In this document: one piece after another, positions 1 through 8,295 of the stretch
Position numbering within the stretch: the stretch's first letter is position 1
How the letters are laid out: every line of letters starts with the position of its first letter
From: a virus
Strand: one strand, 5' to 3'
IMG/VR virus record: IMGVR_UViG_3300025012_000031
Coordinates: 1 to 64,000 of that record
Length of the DNA stretch: 64,000 nucleotides
The notes under the pieces: generated by a model
The model's input: only the letters and a program-made list of their open reading frames with translations
Database searches by the model: none
Told to the model about the DNA's origin: nothing
Program-made: the position numbers and the translations under genes

Positions 1-233
1 TCAAGAATCTCTTCAGCAACATCTGAAGGCAAACGATCGGCATATTCGGAAATAAGAATCAACCCGAAGCTAAGTTCGTCATCGTCGGCAGCATCTTCAA
101 GAATAATTTCAATGACTTCTTTTAGAGTTTTTGCCGTCGACTCTTCTGATTCTTCTTCATCTCGGTCATAATAATCTTCGTTGACTTGGCCAACTCGGAA
201 TTTTTTGAATGATTGAAAGAGTTCCTCTTGCAT
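1..233 (-). CDS. Acidic hypothetical protein, C-terminus outside window
   Basis: The reading frame starts at the ATG ending at base 233 and stays open to the left edge, so only the first 77 codons are seen. The visible part begins MQEELFQSFKKFR and has a Glu/Asp-rich stretch around residues 25-35 followed by a predicted helix rich in Leu and Ile. AGGAG lies about 10 bases upstream and a perfect TATAAATA late-promoter box lies at 268-275, so late expression is likely. No family was recognised. Confidence 0.8.
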   Translation of the reverse strand, partial: MQEELFQSFKKFRVGQVNEDYYDRDEEESEESTAKTLKEVIEIILEDAADDDELSFGLILISEYADRLPSDVAEEIL

Positions 234-267
234 ATGTTGGTTACTCCTATTTTGAATGAGTTTATTT

Positions 268-275
268 TATTTATA
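268..275 (-). promoter_or_regulatory. T4-type late promoter box TATAAATA
   Basis: A perfect TATAAATA on the minus strand about 35 bases before the start of the left-edge gene. This is the consensus recognised by T4 gp55-type late sigma factors; the sigma itself is not in the window. Confidence 0.65.
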
Positions 276-289
276 TTCTTTCAAAAGCA

Positions 290-320
290 AAAAGGGCGAA
301 CCCTTACGAGTCGCCCTTTT
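290..320. terminator. Intrinsic terminator hairpin
   Basis: Perfect 10-bp stem (AAAAGGGCGA / TCGCCCTTTT) around an 11-base loop, with T-rich flanks on both strands. It closes the minus-strand unit containing the 16-, 87- and 102-aa genes and separates it from the late promoter at 268-275. Confidence 0.8.
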
Positions 321-338
321 GTTTATCATCTTGCCGAA

Positions 339-389
339 TTAAATTGAACTGCCCTTACTCTTCGGTCGTCGGTGCGATGAACCTCTCAT
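339..389 (-). CDS. Possible 16-aa basic peptide
   Basis: A short frame, ATG to TAA, encodes MRGSSHRRPKSKGSSI, half of it Arg, Lys, Ser or Gly. It is preceded by AAGGAGGTGA, an essentially perfect anti-SD match, at ideal spacing, which is why it is listed in spite of its length. It lies between the 87-aa membrane protein gene and the terminator. Whether the peptide is functional is unknown. Confidence 0.4.
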   Translation of the reverse strand: MRGSSHRRPKSKGSSI

Positions 390-410
390 ATGAATCACCT
401 CCTTCTGTAC

Positions 411-674
411 TTACCAATATTCCTCTTCCTCATGCCCAAGACAAACGTCCTTAGTCCTGAGATGTACGAGAAGATAATACATAAGTGCAACGTAACTTAT
501 GGCGGAGAAGGACAAACACCTACCGGTGGTTGACAACGGAGTATCGGTCGACAAAGCATGAAATCCGTAAAAACTCGTCCCAAATATTATAAAAACTAAA
601 ATGATAACACTTAACTGCTCGTACCATTTCAGAATATAATGTGAGCACCCGCACTTCTGTTTTTGTTCGGACAT
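411..674 (-). CDS. Small inner-membrane protein, two TM segments
   Basis: 87 aa. The N-terminal 15 residues are polar with a CGC motif. Two hydrophobic segments follow, about residues 21-40 and 53-71, separated by a short Ser/Thr-rich loop; the C-terminus is acidic (HEEEEYW). This predicts a two-TM hairpin protein in the host inner membrane. It lies 15 bases after the 102-aa gene in the same unit. No family recognised. Confidence 0.65.
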   Translation of the reverse strand: MSEQKQKCGCSHYILKWYEQLSVIILVFIIFGTSFYGFHALSTDTPLSTTGRCLSFSAISYVALMYYLLVHLRTKDVCLGHEEEEYW

Positions 675-689
675 AACTTTAATGTACTC

Positions 690-998
690 CTATGCAAATT
701 TTTTGATTATGTCGACGAGTTCTTCCATGTTGTTCTTTGCATGGTCGGTGTATGAAAGAAGCCACTCGAGATTACTAATCTCATCGGTGACATAGAAATC
801 AATTGGTTCACCGTTGTCAGGAAATGGAAATGCAACGATGACACCGTTTTCAAGTGTCCATATGATACCTGTGTCAGACCTGACATTGGAGATGATTTTT
901 GATTCGACCGCTTTGCTGATTTCGATCATAATGGTAACAGCGATGTGCACCAAATGATCTTTATCAAATCCGTTGTTTGTTCCGAAGTCGTGTACCAT
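690..998 (-). CDS. Hypothetical protein (102 aa)
   Basis: The ATG at 998 is chosen over an upstream in-frame GTG because AGGAG lies 8 bases before it. The protein begins MVHDFGTNNGFDKD, has no membrane segment, and is the first gene of its transcription unit, directly downstream of the hairpin promoter at 1041-1069. No known domain recognised. Confidence 0.65.
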   Translation of the reverse strand: MVHDFGTNNGFDKDHLVHIAVTIMIEISKAVESKIISNVRSDTGIIWTLENGVIVAFPFPDNGEPIDFYVTDEISNLEWLLSYTDHAKNNMEELVDIIKKFA

Positions 999-1040
999 CA
1001 CGATCACTCCTAGTTAAGGTTGGACATCTTTGTTGGTATT

Positions 1041-1069
1041 ATTTTAACAAAGATGTCCAACAATGTCAA
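1041..1069 (-). promoter_or_regulatory. Sigma70 promoter embedded in a 15-bp inverted repeat
   Basis: TTGACA, 17 bp, TAAAAT, oriented to the 102-aa gene. A perfect 15-bp inverted repeat (1020-1034 and 1046-1060) places most of the -10 box in the 11-base loop. One arm is the promoter spacer, the other lies in the transcribed leader, so only read-through RNA from the thyX side could form the full hairpin. Confidence 0.8.
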
Positions 1070-1135
1070 CTAATTATTTACACAAGAATTTAAGATAATT
1101 CAAAAGTTGAAAATAAATAAAATAAAGGAGTTTTT

Positions 1136-2065
1136 ATGAATTACAATTATGTTTATGTGGACCCAAGACGCCCGGGAAAATTCGATTATGATGGCCTTGA
1201 TGTGTCATTTTTATTCGAACCATTTTACGTTGGTAAAGGTACGGCAAACAGATGGAAACATCATACGCTATATGTAGACAGTTTTCCAAATTCAAAGAAA
1301 CGTGCAAAAATAAAGAAAATTATAAAAGAAAAATATGACCCACTTTCATATGTGGTCATATTAAATAGAAATTCATCAAAGCTTGCACTAGAGTATGAAA
1401 AATTTATGATATTACATATAGGAAGAATTTGTGATAATGGTCCTCTCCTCAATATAACCGAAGGTGGCGATGGTGGAGACACAATCAGCAATCATCCAAA
1501 TAGAGACGACATCATTAAGAGAATCAAGTGTACCACCGCATTACGTGACAAACAGTCATGGAAAGTTGCCGCTGAAAAACGTCGAGGCCAACACCGAAGT
1601 TTAGAAACAAAAATAAAACAATCGGACAGTAGAAAGAAATTTCTAAACGAGAACCCGCGAGCAATTGATGATATGCGAAATAGGATGTTAATCAACAACC
1701 CAATGAGCGGCAAACATCATACAGATGAAACAAAAATGAAACTTGCTGCCGCGAACAAAGGTAAAAAGAGAACCGGGGAATGTCGTGATAAAATGAAAAT
1801 GAATTCGGGTAAAAAGAAAACATGGTATCTAATAGACCCGAATTCAGAATTTCATATAGTACACTATGGCTTTTCTGATTTTGTGAAAAATAATAATCTA
1901 TCTATGACCATGCTAAAATCAAATTTAAACAAAGGTAAAATTTCTCTGTCAGATAAAGCAACTCGAATTAGTCAGGAAGGTCATAACACAGTCGGGTGGT
2001 TTATTTGGGACAAAGATCCTCGTCAAACTGATCTTCGATCAATTCCCACAACCATGTCTGTTTAA
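1136..2065 (+). CDS. GIY-YIG homing endonuclease
   Basis: 309 aa. The GIY-YIG core is at the N-terminus (YVYVDPR...PFYVGKG, residues 5-40), followed by a long spacer, repeated NUMOD-type DNA-binding segments (NPMSGKHHTDETK and similar) and a C-terminal GWFIWDKD element. Its N-terminus closely resembles that of the product at 55514-56356 (both contain DPR.PGK and CFLFEP or SFLFEP, then YVGKG), so the two are paralogues. SD AAGGAG precedes the ATG. The gene is opposite to its neighbours and its last 65 bases overlap the 3' end of thyX, the likely homing target. An AATAAATA box at 1112-1119 may be a weak late promoter. Confidence 0.9.
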   Translation: MNYNYVYVDPRRPGKFDYDGLDVSFLFEPFYVGKGTANRWKHHTLYVDSFPNSKKRAKIKKIIKEKYDPLSYVVILNRNSSKLALEYEKFMILHIGRICDNGPLLNITEGGDGGDTISNHPNRDDIIKRIKCTTALRDKQSWKVAAEKRRGQHRSLETKIKQSDSRKKFLNENPRAIDDMRNRMLINNPMSGKHHTDETKMKLAAANKGKKRTGECRDKMKMNSGKKKTWYLIDPNSEFHIVHYGFSDFVKNNNLSMTMLKSNLNKGKISLSDKATRISQEGHNTVGWFIWDKDPRQTDLRSIPTTMSV

Positions 2066-2687
2066 GTTCTTCTAACATCAATCTGGCTATGTATCGTATT
2101 TCAAAGTGTGCGGCTGAAGAGTTGCGCAGCCGAATGAAGTTGATAAATGATCTAAAATTCAAAGTAAATGTGAAGTTCGTCCGGAGGTTTTCAGGAAGGA
2201 CATACTTGATCGTGTCGTTATCTTTCTTCGTGGTGTAAAATGTTTTGAAGAAAGCATAAATGCTGTCGAGATTAGCCCGACACTTCTCGGCATACATCTC
2301 ATCGAACTTAGCCTTCTTCTCGTCTGACCAATCGGTGTTTGATAGGTCAGGAAACACGAAGTAATCTTTGACCGGAGCAAATGCCCAACCGCGATTTTCA
2401 TACTGCAGCATCATCTTATCAAGAACATAACGAGTGCTCTCGACGGTCGGAGATGCAATGCGGTGTCGCATGTGTTCTTGGAGTTCAAGACGAGATGAAC
2501 CGAGAACCTCCCATGTTAGAGTAATATGTTCAAGAACAGAACCATGTCGTTCTGCAAGCTTCTCACCGAGACAGATTCTCTTGATGAGTTCCGTTGTGAC
2601 CTTTTCATTTTTATACGGCTTGCCCATTGCATTGATGACAGCCGTTGGGTCAGAATGCGCTATCAGATTAACCTTTATTCTGTTCAT
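2001..2687 (-). CDS. thyX: Flavin-dependent thymidylate synthase
   Basis: 228 aa, the usual size. The ThyX signature RHRX7S is present as RHRIASPTVES near residue 75, followed by TRY. ThyX converts dUMP to dTMP using FAD, NADPH and methylenetetrahydrofolate. It fits with the dUTPase at 21597, which makes dUMP, and the kinase-like protein at 21095. GGAGG lies 10 bases before the ATG inside the upstream 53-aa gene, so translation is probably coupled. The 3' end is overlapped antisense by a homing endonuclease gene. Confidence 0.93.
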   Translation of the reverse strand: MNRIKVNLIAHSDPTAVINAMGKPYKNEKVTTELIKRICLGEKLAERHGSVLEHITLTWEVLGSSRLELQEHMRHRIASPTVESTRYVLDKMMLQYENRGWAFAPVKDYFVFPDLSNTDWSDEKKAKFDEMYAEKCRANLDSIYAFFKTFYTTKKDNDTIKYVLPENLRTNFTFTLNFRSFINFIRLRNSSAAHFEIRYIARLMLEELKQTWLWELIEDQFDEDLCPK

Positions 2688-2829
2688 TCTTTTTCATCCT
2701 CCGTTTGATTAGTTTAATGAAATCTAAAATGATTTCTTTTGCCTCACGTATGTTATTTCCGAAGAGTCTGAAATTGTTAACATCATTTCTCCGTTGTGTC
2801 GATCTTTTAATCAATTGTCTTAGAGTCAT
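2668..2829 (-). CDS. Small basic protein (53 aa)
   Basis: Begins MTLRQLIKRSTQRR and is rich in Lys, Arg, Asn and Ile. Its ATG overlaps the TGA of the 91-aa gene (ATGA) and its 3' end overlaps the start of thyX by 20 bases, so it sits in a tightly coupled three-gene string. No family recognised. Confidence 0.6.
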   Translation of the reverse strand: MTLRQLIKRSTQRRNDVNNFRLFGNNIREAKEIILDFIKLIKRRMKKNEQNKG

Positions 2830-3101
2830 TCGTTGTCACCATCCTTTAATAGTTCAAGTCCTTCAATAAGAAGTAGTTCCGATTCACGTTCCTTACGAGT
2901 CTTTTCACGATTATTACGACACATCCAACAAGAACAGGGTGTTGGTGTATTGACCGCCCTTGCAAGTATCTCTGGTTCAAGAGACAGATCTCTGTCGTGT
3001 CCCCAATGATAGCGCCGTTTACGTTTCAAGCGATCGCGGTGATGGCGCCGCTTAAGACGTGGTACTTTCATAACATCAACAAATTCATGCTCGATATCCA
3101 T
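2826..3101 (-). CDS. Cys-cluster protein (91 aa)
   Basis: The N-terminal half is very basic (RLKRRHHRDRLKRKRR). Around residue 57 is CSCWMCRNNR, a compact C-x-C-x2-C cluster that could bind zinc, followed by a charged helix. Small proteins with a CSC.MC.N.R motif occur in many phages and bacteria without known function; this link is from memory. Translationally coupled to the next gene (ATGA overlap). Confidence 0.65.
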   Translation of the reverse strand: MDIEHEFVDVMKVPRLKRRHHRDRLKRKRRYHWGHDRDLSLEPEILARAVNTPTPCSCWMCRNNREKTRKERESELLLIEGLELLKDGDNE

Positions 3102-3129
3102 GCATTACCTCGCTTTCATTGATAAACAT

Positions 3130-3348
3130 TTAGTCTTTAGTATAACCCGCAATCATAATTGCTATTTCCCAACAGATCAGACCTGCTATCCATTTATTAT
3201 CGTGGGGCGGTTTCCCTTTGCTATAAGGAATGATCTTGAAAAATCTAACAGTTTCTCCATCATGTGCCCACTTCCCATCAGATGATCTCTTGATTGAACA
3301 TGTTAGACCAAATTTGCATTTTATTATCATTGTTCCGCGTTTAAACAT
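3130..3348 (-). CDS. Hypothetical protein (72 aa)
   Basis: Begins MFKRGTMIIKCKFG, with two Cys about 10 residues apart and a hydrophobic C-terminal stretch (WIAGLICWEIAIMIAGY). SD is weak for both possible starts (residue 1 or 7). Unknown function; low-complexity membrane association is possible. Confidence 0.5.
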   Translation of the reverse strand: MFKRGTMIIKCKFGLTCSIKRSSDGKWAHDGETVRFFKIIPYSKGKPPHDNKWIAGLICWEIAIMIAGYTKD

Positions 3349-3364
3349 AATGTTACATCTTTCT

Positions 3365-3394
3365 CGGCGATGGTCTAATCATAGACCATCGCCG
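3365..3394. terminator. Terminator hairpin after the methyltransferase gene
   Basis: Perfect 13-bp stem (CGGCGATGGTCTA and its complement) with the 4-base loop ATCA, starting 9 bases after the methyltransferase stop. The T-rich run is on the plus-strand side, so termination on the minus strand is less certain. Confidence 0.65.
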
Positions 3395-3402
3395 ATTTTG
3401 AT

Positions 3403-4650
3403 TTAAGCAAAAAAGTCAGATGAGAACTCGTTCTCGACATTGACACCTTTTGTGTTGATGCACTGCTTGATGTTATCCTGACGAAGGTCCCTGACACCAG
3501 AGAAAGGAAGTTTACCTTCGATAAATTTAATAACCTCATATGTCCAATCTCTTGATGTGCAGGTGGGGACATTTTGTGTGAGGTGGTGTTGCCACTTGAT
3601 GTCAGTGAGTTCATAGTCATGAGGGTGTCCCATGAGGTGGAGATATTCACGGGCATTCATATAACGATCTTCTGTCGGGTGAATAGAGTCAGCCATGTTA
3701 CGACCGACGACAGCATTGATCTCGTCTTTGAACAGATGAACAGAACCATCCCAGATACCGAGTCCAGCAGCAAACTTTTTGATCGCATGTTCGGTCTCTT
3801 TGATACCACGACGGTCATTGATCTTGTAGGAGAATTCCTTCAGTTCTTCGACGAGATTGTTCTTACAGACATGAGCCCAGACTGTTTTGCTGTTCTCTTT
3901 CCACATGACTTCTCGCCAATTGTCGGCGCCGTACTTGTCCCGCATGAATAGGAAGGTGTAGTTCTTGAACATCTTTTCACGAAGGACATCATTGGTGTCC
4001 TGATAAGAAGCATCTGCAGGGATGTCCTTGAGATAATCAACGATGTTCTTGGTCTCTTTCGTGCGATCGTAGTAATTGAGGATCGGTGCAGAGTCCGCTT
4101 TCCAGAAAAAGAAGAATGTACGAATACGATTCTGGGGAATGCCATGATACTTGGTGCTCGTCTTGACAATCGAGAATGAATAACCGAATTCTTCAGCAAT
4201 CTTGTAGAGTTCAGCCTGAACGCCTTCACCGATCTTGGTGATAAGTCCCGGGGCGTTTTCACCGAACAGAACTTTCGGTTGGATATGCTCAAGAACATAG
4301 CGAGATGAATTGTACATATGCTGATTTTGGACGGCATCTGATCCACGAGCTTTACCAGAATTTTTGTTGCCACCTGTGTTCAACATCGAAAGTCCTGCAC
4401 AGGGACACACGGAGTTTACGATGTCAATACTGCCCGGTTTGAATACCGCACCCTTGTCGAAGTTCTCGTCGATGATATGATAAGGGACATCCGGCCAATA
4501 GTTACGAAGGTGAGCATCATTAGCCTGGAAACCCGGGAAGCTAATGATGAATTCTGGTTTGTGACCGATTGCCTGTTCCATACCGATTGACATACCGCCG
4601 GCGAGAGGGATGATCGACGCCCATTTGATATTCTTCTTTTTACTTGACAT
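3403..4650 (-). CDS. DNA C5-cytosine methyltransferase
   Basis: 415 aa. Motif IV with the catalytic Cys is SVCPCAGLS (near residue 83), motif VI is FGENAPGL (ENV-type) and motif VIII is GIPQNRIRTFFF. The N-terminal PLAGGMSIGMEQA is the SAM-binding motif I. The enzyme should methylate C5 of cytosine in DNA with SAM. Its C-terminus ends EFSSDFFA, similar to the ends of the polymerase (SLEDFFS) and the glycosyltransferase at 5263 (LSDFFS), suggesting docking on the sliding clamp. It is the last gene of the modification cluster; SD GGAGG lies inside the upstream gene. Confidence 0.9.
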   Translation of the reverse strand: MSSKKKNIKWASIIPLAGGMSIGMEQAIGHKPEFIISFPGFQANDAHLRNYWPDVPYHIIDENFDKGAVFKPGSIDIVNSVCPCAGLSMLNTGGNKNSGKARGSDAVQNQHMYNSSRYVLEHIQPKVLFGENAPGLITKIGEGVQAELYKIAEEFGYSFSIVKTSTKYHGIPQNRIRTFFFFWKADSAPILNYYDRTKETKNIVDYLKDIPADASYQDTNDVLREKMFKNYTFLFMRDKYGADNWREVMWKENSKTVWAHVCKNNLVEELKEFSYKINDRRGIKETEHAIKKFAAGLGIWDGSVHLFKDEINAVVGRNMADSIHPTEDRYMNAREYLHLMGHPHDYELTDIKWQHHLTQNVPTCTSRDWTYEVIKFIEGKLPFSGVRDLRQDNIKQCINTKGVNVENEFSSDFFA

Positions 4651-5248
4651 TTTTGAATGCCTCCTTGAGGGCCCTTAATTCTGGGGTGTCATACTCTTTA
4701 TTCTTGATGATGACGGCTTGCCCGGGGGCAAAAGCACAGGTGAGTTTGGGTTTATTTTTATACTCTCTTCCGGTCCACTTGAGCATCATCGTCAAGTAAG
4801 TAATGGATGTTTGGTTAAGCTTTGTAACGATGCCACAACGGGTCACCGCTCCACCACCAAAAGCACTCGCCCCATAAACAACGAAGTCACCGACATTAAT
4901 GTCTTGTCCGAGTTGGTCTTTGTGATTGAACTTTTCTCTTTTGTTAATCAACCCAACAGCATGTTCAACTAACCCAGCAAGTGTTGTCATCTCTTTGCTG
5001 TTCTGATTTGAAATACTGTCGAATTTCATCACAATACAGTTACGTGATCTCTTACAAGAAGAAATACTAAAGTTGTCGGGTAAGCCCGGTTCTTGAATTA
5101 CGTTGGCTTTAACATATCGTACACCGTGCATATTAGTACTAATGACAACACCAATACGTGCCCGGCCGTATTTTGTTCTTGGTGAATGGAAAATGAGATC
5201 ACCAATCGAAATTTCCTGGCCATATGCATCTGTAAAAATTTTTGACAT
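4640..5248 (-). CDS. Protein with duplicated SH3-like module
   Basis: 202 aa from the ATG at 5248 (SD AAAGGA), preferred to an ATG five codons upstream. Two similar segments are visible: DAYGQEISIGDLIFHS near the start and DQLGQDINVGDFVVYG near residue 115, each followed by a .GVV or CGIV strand. That is the pattern of KOW/SH3-like beta barrels. It lies between the glycosyltransferase and the methyltransferase and may be an accessory or DNA-binding factor of the modification system; function unknown. Confidence 0.7.
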   Translation of the reverse strand: MSKIFTDAYGQEISIGDLIFHSPRTKYGRARIGVVISTNMHGVRYVKANVIQEPGLPDNFSISSCKRSRNCIVMKFDSISNQNSKEMTTLAGLVEHAVGLINKREKFNHKDQLGQDINVGDFVVYGASAFGGGAVTRCGIVTKLNQTSITYLTMMLKWTGREYKNKPKLTCAFAPGQAVIIKNKEYDTPELRALKEAFKNVK

Positions 5249-5262
5249 TGAGCATCCTTTCA

Positions 5263-6579
5263 TTAGGAGAAGAAGTCAGACAGATCGGTTCCTTCGGCTT
5301 TCATCTTCACCGATAGACCAGAATCAATCTGCAACATTTTCTCGGAGGTTAATTCATATAAACTGGCATCTTTTCCGGCAACCCTGTAGCACGACTTCAT
5401 GATGAGGTTGTTGATATGTTCACCGGTGTAATATTTATTCTTGAGAACTTGGTTAAGTTTCTCGAGAAGGGCGGTGTATTCAGCCGGGTTGTTCTCCAAA
5501 AACTCAATTTTTTCAAATAGTTCTTCGGGAGTTTCCACACGAATGAATTCTGGAACATCAAGATTCATCTGCTCGTCGTACCAAGGATGCATAAACGGAA
5601 TGATGCCATATTGTAATACTTCCCAGAACTTCATCGTTGCCCAACCACGCTGAATCGGTATGATGAAGGTGTATTTAACATCAGGCAACATATCCTGAAG
5701 AGTTTGGAATTTCACCGATCCTTTGAATCGAGTATCCTTCATCCACTCGTCAGACCACTTACCGTAAATGTCAACGTCCTCAAGGTGATTGAGTACCCAG
5801 CGCTTAAGCTCAGGACCGCGGCTCAATCCACCGTTGCCGCCCTCATTCAACACCACCATGAACTTCTTCTTTTTATGTTTGGCAAGTTCAAGAAGGTCGG
5901 GTTTCTTTTTATCAATGAGGAACACCGTTTCAAGCGCGGTATAGAATGTCGGCACCTTAGAGAACAGATATGACTGATCCTCATAGTTGACGATATGCTT
6001 GACTTGCATGTCCTTTGAATTGAATTGAGACAGTGCAAACTTCGAGATATTGTAGAGGTCTCGTGCACGAATAGGATGATATCGCGGGTCCGGCGTTAGA
6101 GTAAAATAGTCAATCCCAGATACGTTCAGATAGTGAGCGATAGGACCGACATAGTTCTCAAAGCACTCAAGAACCTTAGCAATCCGATCTCCCTTTACCG
6201 TCTTGATCTTATCAGGCATGTTTGCATTACCGGCTGGGCCACCATAAAAGAATGCGGTGTCAAGTTTGACATTATTCTTCTCAAACCAATTGACGACAAA
6301 GTCAGTGACATTATCTCCACGGCGGAAATCACCCCAAACATCAATGATGTTGTTATTCGGTGCAACCTCTTTTCGTTTAGCATCTGACAATCGAGAGAAG
6401 TCAGACTTACCGATCAGATAGAAAGTGTCATCGGGGTTATAGCGAGCAACAGAGGTGATGACGGCCGGCGCCTCACAGTCTCCGCCGATCGCTGCCCACA
6501 GCGATTCATTAAAAAGAATGCTCTTGCCTATTTTCCCATATCCAACTTTCACTTGGGCACCACCCATCCATGCTTGCAT
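5263..6579 (-). CDS. Glycosyltransferase-like protein, possible DNA glycosyltransferase
   Basis: 438 aa. The C-terminal half shows a GT-B-like nucleotide-sugar region: a VVLNEGGNGG strand, then FIIPIQRGW and EVLQYGIIPFMHPW, the conserved turn in which many glycosyltransferases hold the donor. It resembles the product at 9879, giving two related enzymes in one cluster. The C-terminus is TDLSDFFS, matching the polymerase tail, so it may be tethered to the clamp like T4 alpha-glucosyltransferase. Candidate role: transfer of a sugar made by the neighbouring genes to modified cytosine. Decoration of another substrate cannot be excluded. The start is uncertain (codon 1 or 5). Confidence 0.7.
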   Translation of the reverse strand: MQAWMGGAQVKVGYGKIGKSILFNESLWAAIGGDCEAPAVITSVARYNPDDTFYLIGKSDFSRLSDAKRKEVAPNNNIIDVWGDFRRGDNVTDFVVNWFEKNNVKLDTAFFYGGPAGNANMPDKIKTVKGDRIAKVLECFENYVGPIAHYLNVSGIDYFTLTPDPRYHPIRARDLYNISKFALSQFNSKDMQVKHIVNYEDQSYLFSKVPTFYTALETVFLIDKKKPDLLELAKHKKKKFMVVLNEGGNGGLSRGPELKRWVLNHLEDVDIYGKWSDEWMKDTRFKGSVKFQTLQDMLPDVKYTFIIPIQRGWATMKFWEVLQYGIIPFMHPWYDEQMNLDVPEFIRVETPEELFEKIEFLENNPAEYTALLEKLNQVLKNKYYTGEHINNLIMKSCYRVAGKDASLYELTSEKMLQIDSGLSVKMKAEGTDLSDFFS

Positions 6580-6692
6580 TCTACTGTTTTCGTAGAAAGT
6601 GAATGCACGACATCAATAATGGTTGCACAAAAGATAAAAATAATAAAGAATGATAGTACAGGTCTCAGATTTAAAAATTGCCAAAAATTCAT
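6549..6692 (-). CDS. Small single-TM protein (47 aa)
   Basis: Strong SD (GGAGG). The product begins MNFWQFLNLRP and has one hydrophobic segment (about residues 12-27) followed by a polar tail. Its ATG overlaps the stop of the nucleotidyltransferase (ATGA) and its 3' end overlaps the start of the glycosyltransferase by 31 bases, so it belongs to the same coupled string. It may anchor a complex at the membrane; function unknown. Confidence 0.6.
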   Translation of the reverse strand: MNFWQFLNLRPVLSFFIIFIFCATIIDVVHSLSTKTVECKHGWVVPK

Positions 6693-7396
6693 TTCTTTCC
6701 TCCAATCATATCAACGATTTTTGCTTCATCTCCAGCAAAAGTAATGTCACCCCACACGAGACTATTGAAAAGGAAACATCTCCGATCCATAAAGTTAATC
6801 AGATCAGTGATTTCATATTCGCCGCGTCCAGATATGAGGCAGTTATTGAGTTGGTCAAACACCTTTTCGCTGAATGCCGTATAGCCGCAGAAGAACTTTC
6901 CTTCGGTGAATGCATGGGGCTTCTCGATGACGATGTTACCGTCAAGATATGCAAGTTGTAAGTTCCGCGAATTCTTTTCAAGTTCACGATAACTCACAAA
7001 GCAATCATATTCATTGAAATCCATGTAAGGAAGAGAACCCGAATAATAGTTATCACCGAACAGACAAACGAAAGGTTTATTTATGATACCTTGCCAAACC
7101 TTGATAGCGGCTCCCGGCCCCTTCTCCTCTTCATTCTGGAATTGGTAGTGAAGGTTAATAAGGCAATCATATGGAGACAATGATTCGATTATTGGATGTG
7201 TCAATGTCTTATGATCGTTGAGGAAAAAGAAATCTCTTTTACTGATCGTGACATAGACGTCATCCATACCGTTATTGATCGCAAACTCAACACATTGCTG
7301 TGGAAGAGTTCTGTCGCCGATCTTAGTAAGAAGTTTATTTTTTCCGAAGCGGGTTGACGCGCCCGCCGCAAGAATAAGAGCAGCCTTTGGAATCAT
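6689..7396 (-). CDS. MobA-like nucleotidyltransferase
   Basis: 235 aa. The N-terminal LAAGASTRFGKNKLL is the G-x-G-x-R...K nucleotide-binding loop of sugar-1-phosphate nucleotidyltransferases, and LFGDNYY near residue 118 is the metal-binding Asp motif. Such enzymes activate a sugar or polyol phosphate with CTP, GTP or UTP. Together with the kinase-like protein and HAD phosphatase upstream this suggests synthesis of an activated donor for the two glycosyltransferases. SD GGAGG, overlapping the stop of the radical SAM gene. Confidence 0.85.
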   Translation of the reverse strand: MIPKAALILAAGASTRFGKNKLLTKIGDRTLPQQCVEFAINNGMDDVYVTISKRDFFFLNDHKTLTHPIIESLSPYDCLINLHYQFQNEEEKGPGAAIKVWQGIINKPFVCLFGDNYYSGSLPYMDFNEYDCFVSYRELEKNSRNLQLAYLDGNIVIEKPHAFTEGKFFCGYTAFSEKVFDQLNNCLISGRGEYEITDLINFMDRRCFLFNSLVWGDITFAGDEAKIVDMIGGKK

Positions 7397-8295
7397 CTTT
7401 CCTCCAAAATCTTCAAGATCTGTTTGTTAATTGGGTTCAGCTGAACGAATGTGCATGTCTCACAAAGACCAAAATGTGGACGAATCACCATCGGCCACGC
7501 ATCAACAGATATTCTTGCTTTGATCCGTTCAGCAACAGCTTTATATAGTCCAAGATCGGTGATTTGACCGATGATAGAGTTATCAGTTTTCAGACAACAG
7601 AGACGGATGTTACCGAGCTCGTCAATCTGAATCCGCTTAGTATTCCAATCACATTCGGTATAATAAAAATCATCACGGCCGATGTATTCCATAACATCAT
7701 CAAACAACGGTGCAACGAATTTATTGAAGACTTCGATGTCCACTGATTCGATGTTTGATACATCATTCCAACATTGTTGATGTTGGACACGCATCTTCAC
7801 ACCAGGATACTCTTGAACAAGCCTCTTCACATCGGCAATGCACTTGAGGTTCCACGGAAAAAGAATAGTGTTGACATATAGTTGGAACCCAAACTCCTTT
7901 GACTTCTCAAAAAGCGTTGCAAGAACGGCATGAGCGCCGATCGTTTCGCTGATATTGTTCACAGAATCAATCGAGACATAAAGCATATCAAGATTCTTAT
8001 AGACATCATCAAATGCCGGAGCATTGTAATTAAGAGTTCCGTTGGTGATTGTGAGAGTCTTGATTCCTGGATAATGATCCTTAAGTTCTTTTGCCATCCG
8101 ACCGAGGTCCTTGGCCATGAATGGTTCGCCCATTCCTTGAAGTTTTGCAAAATTCAAGTTGGGGAAGGATGAAAAAATAATGGCCTTGTAATCATCCCAG
8201 GGGAAATCGGTTCCCGAACCTTTTCTGTTACACTTCTCACAAGCAAGGTTGCACCTGCTTGTTGGTGATAACATTAGATATTTGATATCTTCCAT
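7393..8295 (-). CDS. Radical SAM enzyme with SPASM-like C-terminus
   Basis: 300 aa. The CNLACEKC motif near residue 15 binds the 4Fe-4S cluster, followed by GMGEPF (SAM-binding GGE-type motif). Additional Cys residues near the C-terminus (RLCCLKT, then CETC) fit a SPASM/Twitch auxiliary cluster. Substrate unknown; its place in the cluster suggests chemistry on the sugar donor or on the modified base. Overlaps the next gene by 4 bases. Confidence 0.85.
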   Translation of the reverse strand: MEDIKYLMLSPTSRCNLACEKCNRKGSGTDFPWDDYKAIIFSSFPNLNFAKLQGMGEPFMAKDLGRMAKELKDHYPGIKTLTITNGTLNYNAPAFDDVYKNLDMLYVSIDSVNNISETIGAHAVLATLFEKSKEFGFQLYVNTILFPWNLKCIADVKRLVQEYPGVKMRVQHQQCWNDVSNIESVDIEVFNKFVAPLFDDVMEYIGRDDFYYTECDWNTKRIQIDELGNIRLCCLKTDNSIIGQITDLGLYKAVAERIKARISVDAWPMVIRPHFGLCETCTFVQLNPINKQILKILEER

